Assembly: GCA_034769895.1 (NCBI GenBank)
Contig: CM068367.1
Coordinates: 690,732,268 to 690,796,267 of the forward strand
Reading direction: 5' to 3'
Length of the DNA: 64,000 nt
DNA from: Magicicada septendecula
Taxonomy: Eukaryota; Arthropoda; Insecta; Hemiptera; Cicadidae
Below, piece by piece: positions 22,104 to 32,850 of the stretch (its first letter is position 1; each line of letters begins with the position of its first letter). A program made the position numbers and the translations under genes. The notes beneath the pieces were generated by a model. The model saw only the letters and a program-made list of their open reading frames with translations. It ran no database searches and was not told the origin of the DNA.

Positions 22104-24112
22104 TCATTCTGCAGTCATCTTCTTTCGAGAATCTCGCTTCTCACAGTAATCGCATTTATTTTCGAATCTTGTGCAGCCTTCATGTGTCCAGCGAAAGCAT
22201 GACACACACTTAATCCAATCTTCATCTCGTTTTGTTTCACTGTAGTTCTCTTTACACCATACACAATAATCTTCATCCCAGTCACTTTCATAAAGATTAT
22301 CGTTGCAAATTGTATTAATATCAATATCTTCAGATTCTGAGGATGACGTAAGTTCTTTCTTCTTTTGCGTTCTCTTCCTTTTATTAATCGTTGTTTGCTT
22401 CTAATTCTCACTTTCTCCCTCTAACTTCTTTTTTCTTTTCCTCTCTGTCTTTCTTCTTTTCCTCCCTGTCTTTCTTCTTTTCTTCCCTTTCTTTCTTCTT
22501 TTCTTCTTTTATCTTAATCTTTAACTCTTTTTCATCTTTTTTCTTTTTAAGGGCAATTATGTTTTCCGGAGAGCTTAAAACTGTTGATATAGTTTGAACC
22601 TTTCTTTTCAGAGTCTGAACTTTATTGACACAAGGCACTGGATGTATTTTGTCCAATAACTTCGAGTGGGTTACATTTTCAGATATATCCTCGTATTGTT
22701 CAGAGGATCCAGGCACAGGAACATCTTCATAGCTTCTTGAAGTACCAGCATTACTATCGTTTCTTGAGCTACTAGGACCAGCAACAGCGACATCATTTCT
22801 TGAACTATTAGGACCAGCAACAGTGACATCATTTCTTGAACTACTAGAACCAGCAACAGCGTCACCGATCATATCATTTTGGGAAACAAGAGATGTGTCT
22901 AGAGGCCTGGAGTCTGTGGATTCTGACAGAAAAGCATAGTCTGGTATCGCATCGGGTTCAAAAGGAATGATTCCACAGGTTCTAAAACCACTAATTCCAT
23001 TATCTACGTTTGCTGACTTCCCCCAAGCTAAGCTAAGAAGCGTACCAAACTGCAGCCGGGTAATCTTCCTTGAGGGATTATTGGTCATGTAGTTGGAGCA
23101 AGCAGAATAGTAGTTCATTTTTAAAGACTTAAAGAAAGCACGATCTAATGGCTGAAGCCAATGGCTGGTGTAGGGAGGAATACTCATCAAAATTATTTCA
23201 TTATTTTCTGCGAACTCCAACATTTCAACGCAGCTAGTATGCGATGTGTGTCCATCTAGAAGGAGGAGTACCTTTCCTACTGGTTTTCTTGGAGTAAAAT
23301 GGGTTTTCATCCAATCAAAAAATAAATCAGTATTTACATAGCCAGACTTTGGAGACATTTTTACTTCAGCACCAGGTGGCAAACCGTCACAAAACTCCTG
23401 CTTTAGATTCTTCCCTTTCATTATGCAAAAAGGTGGCAAGAATGTACCCTCTCCATTTACACATGTCAATACTGAGATAGTTTCACCCTTTTCTCCCGAA
23501 GTAACAGAAGTCATATTCTTAGAACTTTTTAAGGCAACTACTTTTCCAGGTTTGTTGTTCAGTTGTAAACCTGTTTCATCCATGTTGAAAATGTTTCCAG
23601 GTTTATCTATAAGACCATTTTCTTCCAAAACATTTTTTAAGAGGTCAAAATACTCTTTGACAGCTATTTTATTCAGGCCCTTCGCTCTTGCAATAGATAC
23701 CTCTTCAGATTGCCGGATGGAAAGTTCAGGATTGCGTACAAGAAAAGAAGAAAGCCAGTCGTAGCCTGCTTGTTTGGTTTCATGATTAAAATTATGTTTT
23801 AATTGCAGGCTTTCTGCTAAATAATAAGCCATGGAACGTACTGAATCTCTAGTTGGAGTAAACCCCCTTGATTGTAATTTTTTAATATGTCCAACGATTT
23901 TTTTTTTCGTTTTCAATTCCTAACAATGAGTTTTTCCCCATGGAACCTTTATTAAAACTCTGTGACTTAAGGCGCCTTTTTAAAGTGGTTTTCGGTATGC
24001 CAAACGCTTTTGCTGCAGCATTAACTCCCATTTCCTTATTCTCAACAGCTTTGACTGCATTTTTCAAACTGTCTTCAGACCATTCTCCTCTCCCAGACGT
24101 GCCATTTCTTTA
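22104..24112 (-). pseudogene. pogo-like transposase: psq HTH, DDE_1 and C-terminal zinc finger
   Basis: Read on the minus strand. An HTH_psq domain comes first (24,102-23,920, motif GVNAAAKAFGIPKTTLKRRL). A CENP-B-type DNA-binding stretch follows, then the DDE_1 catalytic core: MDETGL near 23,580, LLLLDGHTSH near 23,255 and PPYTSHWLQPLD near 23,150. I count 36 residues between the second and third aspartates (DD36D). A lysine/glutamate repeat tail follows. The C-terminus (22,370-22,104) is a cysteine-rich finger, CVWC ... CVSC ... HEGC ... CDYC, like a PHD-type domain. Frame breaks: an extra base in a run of ten T (23,898-23,907) between HTH and DDE, and another near 22,380-22,410 before the finger. 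The first may be a real mutation or a homopolymer sequencing error. The start may lie in an upstream exon. Confidence 0.87.
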
Positions 24113-24238
24113 ATAAAAAGTAGGAATTTTTCTGTAACAGAAAAAACCCCAACTTATCAGGATACGCCTTTATATTTAAAATAATTTTTTTATAAGTATT
24201 ATTTCATTTATATAGAAAGTAAAGCCCTAATAGGAGAT

Positions 24239-24668
24239 ATGGTCCGACTATCCCAGGTTTTTTTAAGTGGGCCAACTATCCCAAATTTCACTGGTCCATC
24301 TATCCCGATTGTCGGGGATAGATGGACCAGCTCCCCGTTCAGACAAACAACGCTACCAGCACGCCATTTTAGGTTAAGATTGTACCCAAGTATACACTTA
24401 AGTTATAGCATTGATCTTACGTCGAAATCATTTAAACTAACTTAACCACATAACAAAGAAATCTAGTATAAAATATTTTTCAACTCACCAAAAGAAATAA
24501 ACGAAGTTTTCTCTAAAATACACATGAAACTCACGAGCAAAACTAAGCGTGGGTCCGTCTACTCAAGAAGAACAACTCCAGACACCGACTGCAGCGCTGC
24601 TGTGGCAGACCAGCCAAATATTCGACTGGTCCGTCTATACCGGTGGTTCATCTATCCCGGACTTACCC
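24239..24668. repeat. Right subterminal repeats and TIR of the pogo element
   Basis: The words GGTCCGACTATCCC, GGGCCAACTATCCC, GGTCCATCTATCCC, GGGGATAGATGGACCA, GGTCCGTCTACTC, GGTCCGTCTATACC and GGTTCATCTATCCC occur in this stretch. That is at least seven variants in both orientations, ending in the TIR itself. Their spacing is irregular. Such subterminal arrays usually bind transposase. Confidence 0.75.
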
Positions 24669-24670
24669 TA

Positions 24671-24978
24671 CTATACAAATCAAGCAAATGATGTGTACTG
24701 TTCACAAGGAAGATATTTTACATACCTTTTAAGCAACACCTTGCTTATGCACATTCCTAGGCCTGCGCTGCGTTTTAGAACGTATCTCCAAGCACGGGCT
24801 ATAGGTTCAACAATAGTTTTAAAACAAATCTCCTTCGACACACTACACATGACGAACACCATTCCACACATTAAATTCACATAAAACTATAAATTATTTT
24901 AATTTAAAAAAGTTTCCTTCCACACGGTTAGACGTTAATTACGTTGACACCATCAGGATCCATTTAGCATGTGAGTTT
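24671..24978. other. Spacer between pogo and DD82E elements
   Basis: About 310 AT-rich bases with no supported gene. The end of the DD82E element probably lies in this stretch, but I could not pair it with a matching inverted end. Confidence 0.5.
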
Positions 24979-25994
24979 TTAACTCTCACCGCACATTTCG
25001 TCTTCTTCACTACTGTCATCGGATTCTAAATTTATAACAAATTCACTTTGTAATTCGTCAGTCAGTACCTCTTGTCTTACATAGTCTTCTTCAATCCTTT
25101 TAGCGTTCGCACAAACACTCTCCCACTCACTTCCGTCTATATTAGCACACTTTTCTTCTACCAAACATTTCACATCATCTAACTTAAAGCTAACATTGCG
25201 TGTTGCAACCCAGTTTTTTAAAATTCCCCATATATTTTCAATTGGGTTTAGTTCGGGATGATAAGGTGGCAGCCTTATTTCACTATGTCCGTATTCACTT
25301 AAAAGTGTGTCCACTACGTAACTACTTGTTTTGGGCCTTACTTCCTTAATTTTCTCATAGAGTTCTATTTTTGTATCATTTAAGGAGTAAGGAACACCTT
25401 TACTGTCCAGCCACTGCTTCATTATTTCCTTTCGGGAGTTACTGGTGGGCGGTTTGTCACTTTCCGTATTATGGTAGGATGCATTGTCCATTACGACGAC
25501 TGAACGTGACGGTAAATTTGGTATCAACTGAGTTTTGATCCACTTTATAAAGTTGTCAGAGTTTATCCATCTCACCATGGTAGTCCCCTGTTCGTAGGCC
25601 TGACCTGAACACAAGAAGAGATTGCGGCACAAATCCCTTCTCTCCACTTAAGATCAAATAATCGTGACAGTAGGTTACCACGTATTACAAAAATAATGAT
25701 ATATCTCACAAGGAATATTCACGTACCTGCATGCATAATTATTAATCTCTGCCCCTTACAAATTGGCGATTTTAACTCCAAGTCATCTCCACACGACCAC
25801 TGATGTGGAGTTGTGTGGGATGAATGAACGAAAGTTTCGTCTGTATACATAATGGGGCGTCCTTCTCTAAATTTTTTTATTTTTTGTAAATATTGTATAC
25901 GCTTTAAGCGTATTTCGCGTCTCTCGCATACAATTTTTTTATTACAGCTGGTTTCTTTCCACCTGGTGAAAAATGATAACGTGCGTTGTATCAA
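24979..25994 (-). pseudogene. DD82E transposase (IS630/Tc1/mariner relative), copy 1
   Basis: A DDE_3-type transposase in at least two exon-like blocks on the minus strand. The N-terminal block (25,994-25,730) carries the first aspartate in MYTDETFVHSSHT and ends RLIIMHAG. A likely intron follows, beginning GTACGTG (plus 25,727-25,733) and ending near 25,650. The second block carries VVMDNASYHN and PPYHPELNPIENIWG. I count 82 residues between the second D and the E, so the triad is DD82E. A one-base frame slip lies near 25,570. The tail is acidic (ESDDSSEEDE). The helix-turn-helix N-terminus is missing. From memory, a DD82E group called Sailor has been described; this protein looks like a member. 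Confidence 0.8.
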
Positions 25995-26734
25995 ATTTTA
26001 TTTATAAAATAAACAGTAGTCCACTTAGAAAGCGTAAAGATTTAAGAAAATAATATTTGCTTTAAAATTGTAAAAAATGCATATAACAAATAAATATGAA
26101 CAGTATTCTTGTTTATCTACGGTAACAAACAAAACTGAAATAAATCAATCAATGAATACAATTGGAACAATACACTATCGGAATTTGTTGCTGTTACATA
26201 TCAAAATGTTTCATAAACATATCTGAGTGTTGTATGGTCTGTCATTGTGTACTGCTGAGACGTACAAAACGGCCTTCCTGACCGTTCTTATCGCAATGGA
26301 ATTTGCAAACTGTACACTTCCACTCCTTAATTATACTCGACTATCTCTCGAGTTTATCATTACATAAAGGAACGCGTTCTTCTATTAATTTAATTACAAG
26401 AATCTCTTTAATCCTGGACAACAAGAAACTGTTTCTAGAAGAAGTAAAATGCAAGTAATTTCAATACAGAATTTTAAGAAAAGAATATCTTTTAAAATCT
26501 TTTAACACTAAATGTGTTACAACCGGTAAAAGACACATGAATGAGAATTGAGAAAATTTATGTTTTACCAGCTGGCAAACAACGTTTTACTGTAAATAAA
26601 GCAAAAAGTTGAAGTTATAACATGAGACGTCCAATGTTCAATATCTATGAAATTTTTTTCATTTCAGTATTATATTTGATTTTATTTTTACGCAGAATCG
26701 AGCTCGCGCAGACACGCACACAAATTAAAACAAA
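25995..26734. other. AT-rich spacer, nothing recognised
   Basis: No coding sequence, TIR or tandem repeat that I could support. The missing N-terminal exon of the DD82E transposase would be expected here, but no helix-turn-helix coding stretch was found. Confidence 0.5.
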
Positions 26735-26742
26735 TGCAAGAC
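26735..26742. repeat. 8-bp target-site duplication TGCAAGAC (left)
   Basis: TGCAAGAC directly precedes the left TIR and recurs exactly at 28,373-28,380 after the right TIR. Eight bases fit the P, hAT or Merlin superfamilies. Confidence 0.9.
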
Positions 26743-27113
26743 CATGGAGGTAGGAAGGGAGTGGAGGGAGCATTTGCTTGCATTAAGTGTGGCAAGTTTG
26801 AGGGTGTCCCAAAATGGCGACTCACAAGGGCAATGTCCCCTACCCCCTACCACTGTCGTACACTCGGTTTATGCCCTGGGTTAATCCCTTTTCCTTTACC
26901 GTTATGTTCAATACAATACATTTTCTTTTCTTAAATATTTATATAATTATATATTTATATTTCTTATATAAATATTTATTTAATTTTTACTGGAGACGTA
27001 AACATTAACTCACTAGACAACAGTTCTTAGTATACTCAAAATTATCTTAGTTTAATGAGCAAGTATCGCAAACTCTCACCGACTTACCCTTCATACGATC
27101 TTTTCGATTTCAG

Positions 27114-27694
27114 GTCATGAAATTCAAAAGAAATGGAAGAGTCTACGAAACTGTTTTGCCCGTGAACTGAGACAGCAGAAGGAAATGAAGAGTGGACAGG
27201 GCGCAGATAAACGAAGAAAATACATATATTTTGAGAAATTGCTGTTCCTTCTTCCCACTGTTCAGAACAGGGAAACATTAACAAATGTGGGCAATGATTC
27301 TGCTGGATCGGAAGACGAGACTGAAAATGACAACCTACAGGTACAGGAACCTTTGGCCAGACGTCACGTTGGACACAGCTGGCGTCAGAATAGAAAACGC
27401 AACTACGAAGAATCACTTCTTGAATTGTTAAAAGAGAAAAAACGTGAAAGAGACACTACTGAAGCCGATGAAGACGTCAATTTTGCCTTATCATTAGTAC
27501 CGATACTACGATCCCTTGATGACGCCACAAAAATAGACTGTCGCCGGTGTGTGCAGGATGGCGACAAAACTGTTTTGTCTTTCTACTGTCGCGCCGCGCC
27601 GCAGACAAGCGAAAGACAGTCTGCCGACTGTCTTGCCCTCAGTGTGCGGCACTACTTACTTTCAATTTATTATGCTTCTTGCTGTCGAGAGTAA
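27114..27694 (+). CDS. MADF-BESS protein, terminal exon (5' part missing)
   Basis: A splice acceptor (CTTTTCGATTTCAG) precedes the exon. The exon opens with the second half of a MADF domain (KKWKSLRNCFARELRQQ ... KYIYFEKLLFLLPT), a Myb/SANT-like DNA-binding fold. A linker rich in D, E and N follows, then a BESS protein-interaction motif (DEDVNFALSLVPILRSLDDA). The stop is at 27,692. The residues after BESS do not look conserved, so the 3' end may be altered. The first half of MADF is absent between the left TIR and this exon, so the gene is truncated. MADF-BESS proteins act as chromatin and transcription factors in insects and also occur inside DNA transposons as DNA-binding partners. I cannot tell which origin applies. 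Confidence 0.7.
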
Positions 27695-27722
27695 AGGTTG
27701 AAAAATAACTAGTGTCTATAAA

Positions 27723-27793
27723 ATGGTATATTGTGTTGCGTTTGGCTGCAAAAATCGAAACACGGACAAGAGGCCTGGAATTACTTTTCACAA
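27723..27793 (+). CDS. THAP-domain gene, first exon
   Basis: The ATG at 27,723 opens the protein start MVYCVAFGCKNRNTDK followed by RPGITFHK. This is the canonical start of a THAP zinc finger (C-x4-C, with a conserved F-H-x stretch). A strong donor GTAAGTG follows at 27,794. The later exons, with the C-x2-H pair and the AVPTIF box, are not found before the right TIR at 28,344. The exon is therefore an orphan, and it would be the start of a THAP transposase (P-type) or of a captured host THAP gene. The MADF-BESS exon ends only 28 bases upstream on the same strand. Confidence 0.7.
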
Positions 27794-28380
27794 GTAAGTG
27801 CACTAATATACTGAATTTTATTTTTATTATTGTATTCATATTACTCATTAAAATAATTATTAACATATGGAAGCTTCTCCCCACGATTACCGTTTTGTAT
27901 CTGTAACTAATTGCACGAATTGAGAGACCTCAAACTTACCTACCTGAATTTTTTACTTGCCAGGAAATCAGTTTTAACTCATATAATTTGTTTGTTATAC
28001 GACTATAAATTAGGGCTACTATTGTTTTTTTTTTATTTATAGATTTACGACCTCCCAATCCCACCCCAGTGAAATTATAGTCATTCAATAAACTGAACTC
28101 TATCTCTGTTGCCTTAAAAAAACCCCCCCTTAGTTTATCCAACTCGTTATTTGTTACTAAACCGTCCTAAATAATTAAATATGACGTTCTCAATGAAAGG
28201 CCAGTCTTACATTGCAAGAAAAGGTGCATTAAAGTAAATAAATGATAATTCTGAAAGAAACTAATTTTGAATCAAGGGTGTCTAAACATGGCCGCCGGCG
28301 GGAATTCGTGGCCTCAGTTTCACATGGCTGATCTAGCTGTTAGGCTCCCTCCACTCCCTTCCTACCTCCATGTGCAAGAC

Positions 28381-29380
28381 TGAGATAGCGCGTCTATAAC
28401 ATCACCCGCAAGTTGGCAATACCTCCACTTGCATACCAGCTGATTATCCATGACCCTCCCGCCATTCACAATTTCAAAGTGGACTCGTCCATCCATAAAT
28501 TGGTTTCTGCGCACATGCCCTTAACTTTCAATTTGACTATACTAATGTACTAAAATGGTAAAAGCCACAAAGTCAATGTAAACAATTATTTTAACAAAAC
28601 TTCTAGTTAATGCTCTCTGTTGACAAAGCTTGAATATAAATGACAGCAATAAATGCTTGTGAATCTCATATTCAATACAAAAGAAATCAACACAATTCCA
28701 TTTTACATTTCTCTAAATAGGTGGTATTTAATTATCAAGACTTTCCTATGCAGGGTTTAATGGTATCCATACTAAATCTCTAATTTTCAGTTATTTGTCT
28801 TGTTTCTAGAATATAAACCTGGATTTCAGAAATTATATAGTAGTTATAAAACTAAAAATTAGATACTAGTCACTCTCAAAATTTGACACAAGTTACATTC
28901 CCTTAGCTATTATGTATCCTATATGATTCCAATTAGACAATGAGTCTTCATCCAAATAACACTAGTTAAATTAAATTTTTGTTTCTTATTAGTGAAACTT
29001 AACTGAGACATTCTTGCAGTATAGCAGAGACAAAAATTTAGAATTAACTTAAAGAGAGGAAAATTTTGGATTATTGAATATCAGAAACATCTTAGAAAAT
29101 GAAGAAATGACTGCTGTACAGTAGCCCTATACTTCACTGTCAGCTAGTCTAAGAGAATTGTTTTATTAATACAGTGTGTTTAAGGCAAATGAATATGACA
29201 TCAGAAGTAGCACATTTTTTAATTTATAGAACAAGTTTATTAATTATTAAAGAGTAAAGATCAATACACAATGCTTTAATGATGATACAACGAAAGAAAA
29301 AGATTTCTTGAAGATGGAGTAATAATAATAAGAAATTATCTAGTATTAATACATCAGTAAGTTTATTATCACTGGTATAT
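28381..29380. other. AT-rich spacer, nothing recognised
   Basis: One kilobase without a supported gene or repeat. A slightly GC-richer patch directly follows the MADF/THAP element (28,381-28,520). Confidence 0.5.
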
Positions 29381-30500
29381 GAGGCGTGTTAAAGAAAAGA
29401 CCGAAATTTTGCAACAAAAATTTTTTTAATGTACTTACAACTTTATGCATACTTAACCACTTCAAAGTATTCCCCTCTGCTGGCAATGCACTGCTCCAAA
29501 CATTTCTTCTGGAACGATTCCTGGAACGCACTTTTTGGAATGACGTGCAGCTGCTCTTCTGTATTTTTCTTGATCTCCCCTTTCTGTTTCAAAACGACGC
29601 CCTTTCAAGGTTACCTTCAGTTTTGGGGAACAAGAAAAAGTCTGCTGGGGCTAAGTCTGGAGAGTAGGTTGGGGGGTCGTATTGTTATCACCAGATAATT
29701 GACGACTGGGAGTGAAGCGTGAGCTGGTGTGTTGTCATGTTGTAACACCCAACAGGTCTTTCCACAGGTCTGGCCTCTTCTTGCATACTGCTTCCCTTAA
29801 ACGCCATAAAACTTCCCTATAATACTCCTTATTTACTGTCTGATCACGTGGAACGAATTCATAATGAACCAACCCTTACCATTCAAAAAAAAAAAAACCA
29901 CCAACGTCATCTTTGTGTTTGACTGACTCATCTGGCCTTTTTTTGGTTGAAATGGTCCTTTTCCCACTCACTGCAAAGACTGTGCCTTCGTTTCTACATC
30001 GTATCCGTACACCCATGTCTCGTCCCCTGTTATAATGTTTTTGATGAAGTTTTCATCAGCACTCTGGCACAGTCAGCAATTCCTGACGGACATTAACGCG
30101 ATTCTCTTTCTGATCATCGGGCAACAAACGCGGCACGAATTTTGCTGAGATGCGATGCATCTTCAGTTTTCCTGTTAAAATTCTGTGGCATGAACCCACA
30201 CTGATACCCAATCCTCAGCAATCTTTCGTACAGTTAAATTAAAATTAAATTAAATTAAAGTTAAATTAAAATTAAGTTAATCTTCACGTATCATAGTGCG
30301 AACTTCATCGATTTTACTGTCACTTATTGGCGTTGAAGGGTAACCGGGTCTTAGATTTTCATCGTCGTTGTTCTTCCCACTTCAAAACGAGTAAACCAGT
30401 CGTAGCACTGCGTTTGGCTCATACAACCATCCCCATATGCTTACTGAAGCATTTCGAATGTTTCTGAAACGTTTTACCTAGTTTGAAGCAAAATTGTATA
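29381..30500 (-). pseudogene. mariner transposase relic
   Basis: Read on the minus strand from about 30,480, the paired HTH part appears first (SQTQCYDWFTRFEVGRT near 30,395). The catalytic region follows with DENFIKNIITGDETWVYGYD near 30,010-30,055, then the second aspartate in QHDNTPAHASLP near 29,735, and remnants of the PDLAP region near 29,665. The gene contains several frameshifts and stops. About eight residues appear lost between the second and third aspartates. An AT-rich repeat expansion lies at about 30,236-30,282. The end at 29,381 (GAGGCGTGTTAAAGAAAAG) resembles a mariner terminus; I could not pair it on the right. Confidence 0.8.
30236..30282. repeat. TTAAA/TTAAATTAAAA short repeat inside the mariner relic
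   Basis: Variants of TTAAATTAAAA repeat about four times within the mariner coding sequence, between the conserved REDxR and VRKIAE parts. It is a local expansion that helped break the gene. Confidence 0.75.
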
Positions 30501-32263
30501 CAAACACGTTGTTATTCAAGCTCTTTCATTTTCACTAAAGAAAAAATTCACCGAGAGGTTAGAACACGTAGATATTAATTTCAGCTGCTGTAGCGAGAAT
30601 CACAACAATGGTAGAAAGAAGCGATCTTGGAATCTATATTCGTAGTGTTATTCTTACATTTATGACAGTGAATCATATCATTTGATCCATTTAAGTATAT
30701 AAAATATACTTACATTTTTTAACTTAGAAGTGAAAAGTAGCTAGCTCAATCACTGTGTTTAACCACATTGATGAATAGACCTTTTAAGAATTTAAGACTA
30801 TTAAAGCCTTAGATTTGAATAAGTAATATAAGACAGAAAGGTTATTAAAGATAATATAAGAACGATTCATGAAAATTAAGGCAAAATTTTGGCCATCTGA
30901 AATATCTAAGTGGATAATAGGACCATTACAGATTTAAATAAGTTTGATCTATAAGTGGCTGAAGAATAAGACGTTTTCATTTATAGAAACTAAAGCTAAG
31001 TAAATTCACTTTTTCTTTAGTATTCGTATAAGAATGCTATGAAGTACTTGTGGTAGATATGTCTTAAGTTAATTAACTGTGGTAGATAAACTGCTTTCTC
31101 AGTTAATTATTGTGTGTGTTTTTTAGTGTACTTACAGTGCTCTTATGTAAATTTCAGCTAGAAACATCTTGGTTATATACTAAAACGGGCACTAAATATG
31201 CTAATAAAAAGTTTTGGAGTGTATTTTTTAGAGTGAAGATATGTAAATTTTAGTGGTACCTGAAAATGCTAGCTAAAGAGAGCTCTGAAAATAGACTACT
31301 TTAAAAATTTTAAGTAAAGAGAGCTCTGAAAATGATTGTTTAAAAAATGGTATCAAAAGATAGCTCAGAGCCATTTTAGAGCAGTTTCCATAAATTCCTT
31401 AAAACTTTTTTGGAGTATTTTTGTATATATGTTTCTTTAAAATTCCATTGTCCCTGGAAGTGCACTAGGACCGAGATATGTACACGTATTATATGAAACC
31501 TTTAATGGCAACACAATTCATGAGAAGTTCAATTATATTGTCAACATATTAGACATATATGTGGCTGATGTTTTATAGTCTCCTATGACACCTTGATCAA
31601 ATTTTTAATTGTATATACTTGAGATTTCATCAGTACAGATAATCAAATATTATCTAAATGTCGTATGTTCACACATCCAAAACATAAAATCATTGATACT
31701 TCTGTAATTATTTCTATATGTTAACTAGACCTGCATTAAAATCTGAAGAGATCATTTTTTTAATTTAATCATTAAATTTATTAAGTGTCTTCACATCCTA
31801 ACATTATTAAATGTTTGTCATTGTATATGAAAAATTTCATTGGTTAAAAAAAATAGTAATAATGATATAACAAAAAAAAAATTAAAATTGCTGAAATAAA
31901 CTGTTAAAATGCTTTATTTTAACCAGGGCATATCATCGCTGTCGTAATGTATTTGAAAATATGATCTATTTTGAGAATGATGAAGTGTCAGTTAGCACTG
32001 GCAGGTGAATGTCGGTATTGACATTTTGTGCAGAATATGGTATCAATTACACTCTAATAAACCAAGCTCTTAAATACTATCAGGATCACAGAAAATGAAT
32101 GATCACACAATTCCCGACAAGCATTAATAGAATAAAAACATATTATGAGATTAAATGGTAAGTATTTATTTAAAACAGTATATCATTTATCGCCACATTT
32201 AATATGCAGTGGTTTATACTCATTCCACAAAATACATACAATTGATTTTCCTTGTAGTGAGAC
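30501..32263. other. AT-rich spacer, nothing coding
   Basis: No supported gene. The word AAAGAGAGCTCTGAAAAT occurs twice (about 31,274 and 31,316), with a weaker third form (AAGATAGCTCAGAG) near 31,356. This suggests a small decayed tandem repeat. Confidence 0.5.
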
Positions 32264-32850
32264 CAGGGCCAAAACTGGGGGGGGGCAAACGGGGCATGTG
32301 CCCCAAGCGCCGGCTTGGAGGGGGTGCCGAAGGCGCCAGCCCAGACACGGGGCGCCGAAAAAGTGAAGAAATAGTAAAATTATTTTTTATATCGTCTATA
32401 TGTTACAATTTTTCAAATAATAAAGCATTATTTGTGCGATTTAGTTTTTAACGTCTTCAATTTTATTTTTATTTAATTTGATGTAATTTAAAAAGCAGTA
32501 ATCATATCACATAGATGTTAAGAATTCATTATTAATTGAGAATTATCCCCGCCCGGTTTCAATCGGCCATATACAAGTTACAACCGATCTTCGTAAGTGC
32601 TCGAGCGTGTTCGGCTACTTCCGGCTCGTTGCGGTTTAATGCAGATAAATTTTTGGAGGGAAAAGAAAAGATTGTGCCAAAGTTGCCAAGGAAACCATTG
32701 TTCAGTAGTTCAGTTTATCAATTACATGCAAGGTGCAAGTAGTGAAATCATTCCATTGCTGATATTTTTGTAATAAATACGAATAATTAGATTAATTTTC
32801 TTTATATTTCTCGGTACCATTAGCCAAATTAGTCACTCAACACAACAAAA

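Larger units (their letters stand above)
21682..24668 (-). mobile_element. pogo-like transposon with TIRs and TA duplication
   Basis: The 2,987-bp element starts GGGTAAGTCCAGGATAG and ends with the inverted form of GGGTAAGTCCGGGATAG. A TA lies directly outside each end (21,680-21,681 and 24,669-24,670), as expected for the Tc1/mariner/pogo superfamily. A transposase on the minus strand fills the centre. Near both ends are further copies of a GGGATAGATGGACCA-type word. The element is nearly intact apart from two frame breaks in the gene. Confidence 0.9.
26743..28372 (+). mobile_element. Non-autonomous 8-bp-TSD element (P-like candidate) with MADF-BESS and THAP exons
   Basis: The 1,630-bp element has perfect 29-bp inverted ends (26,743-26,771 and 28,344-28,372) starting CATGGAGGTAGGAAGGGAG. 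A perfect 8-bp duplication surrounds it. It encodes no complete transposase. Inside on the plus strand are the last exon of a MADF-BESS protein and the first exon of a THAP-domain gene. P elements combine an N-terminal THAP domain, 8-bp duplications and TIRs starting CATG, so P is my first choice. A hAT-type element that captured gene pieces is the alternative. Perfect ends point to recent movement by a partner element. Confidence 0.8.

Noticed and set aside
26734..26934. 66-codon frame covering the left TIR of the MADF/THAP element
   Set aside because: It starts before the TIR and runs through it. Its content is explained by the repeat, and no domain is seen.
32145..32451. Two overlapping frames at the left end of the hAT element
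   Set aside because: They cross the element boundary at 32,264 and arise from the GC-rich TIR.
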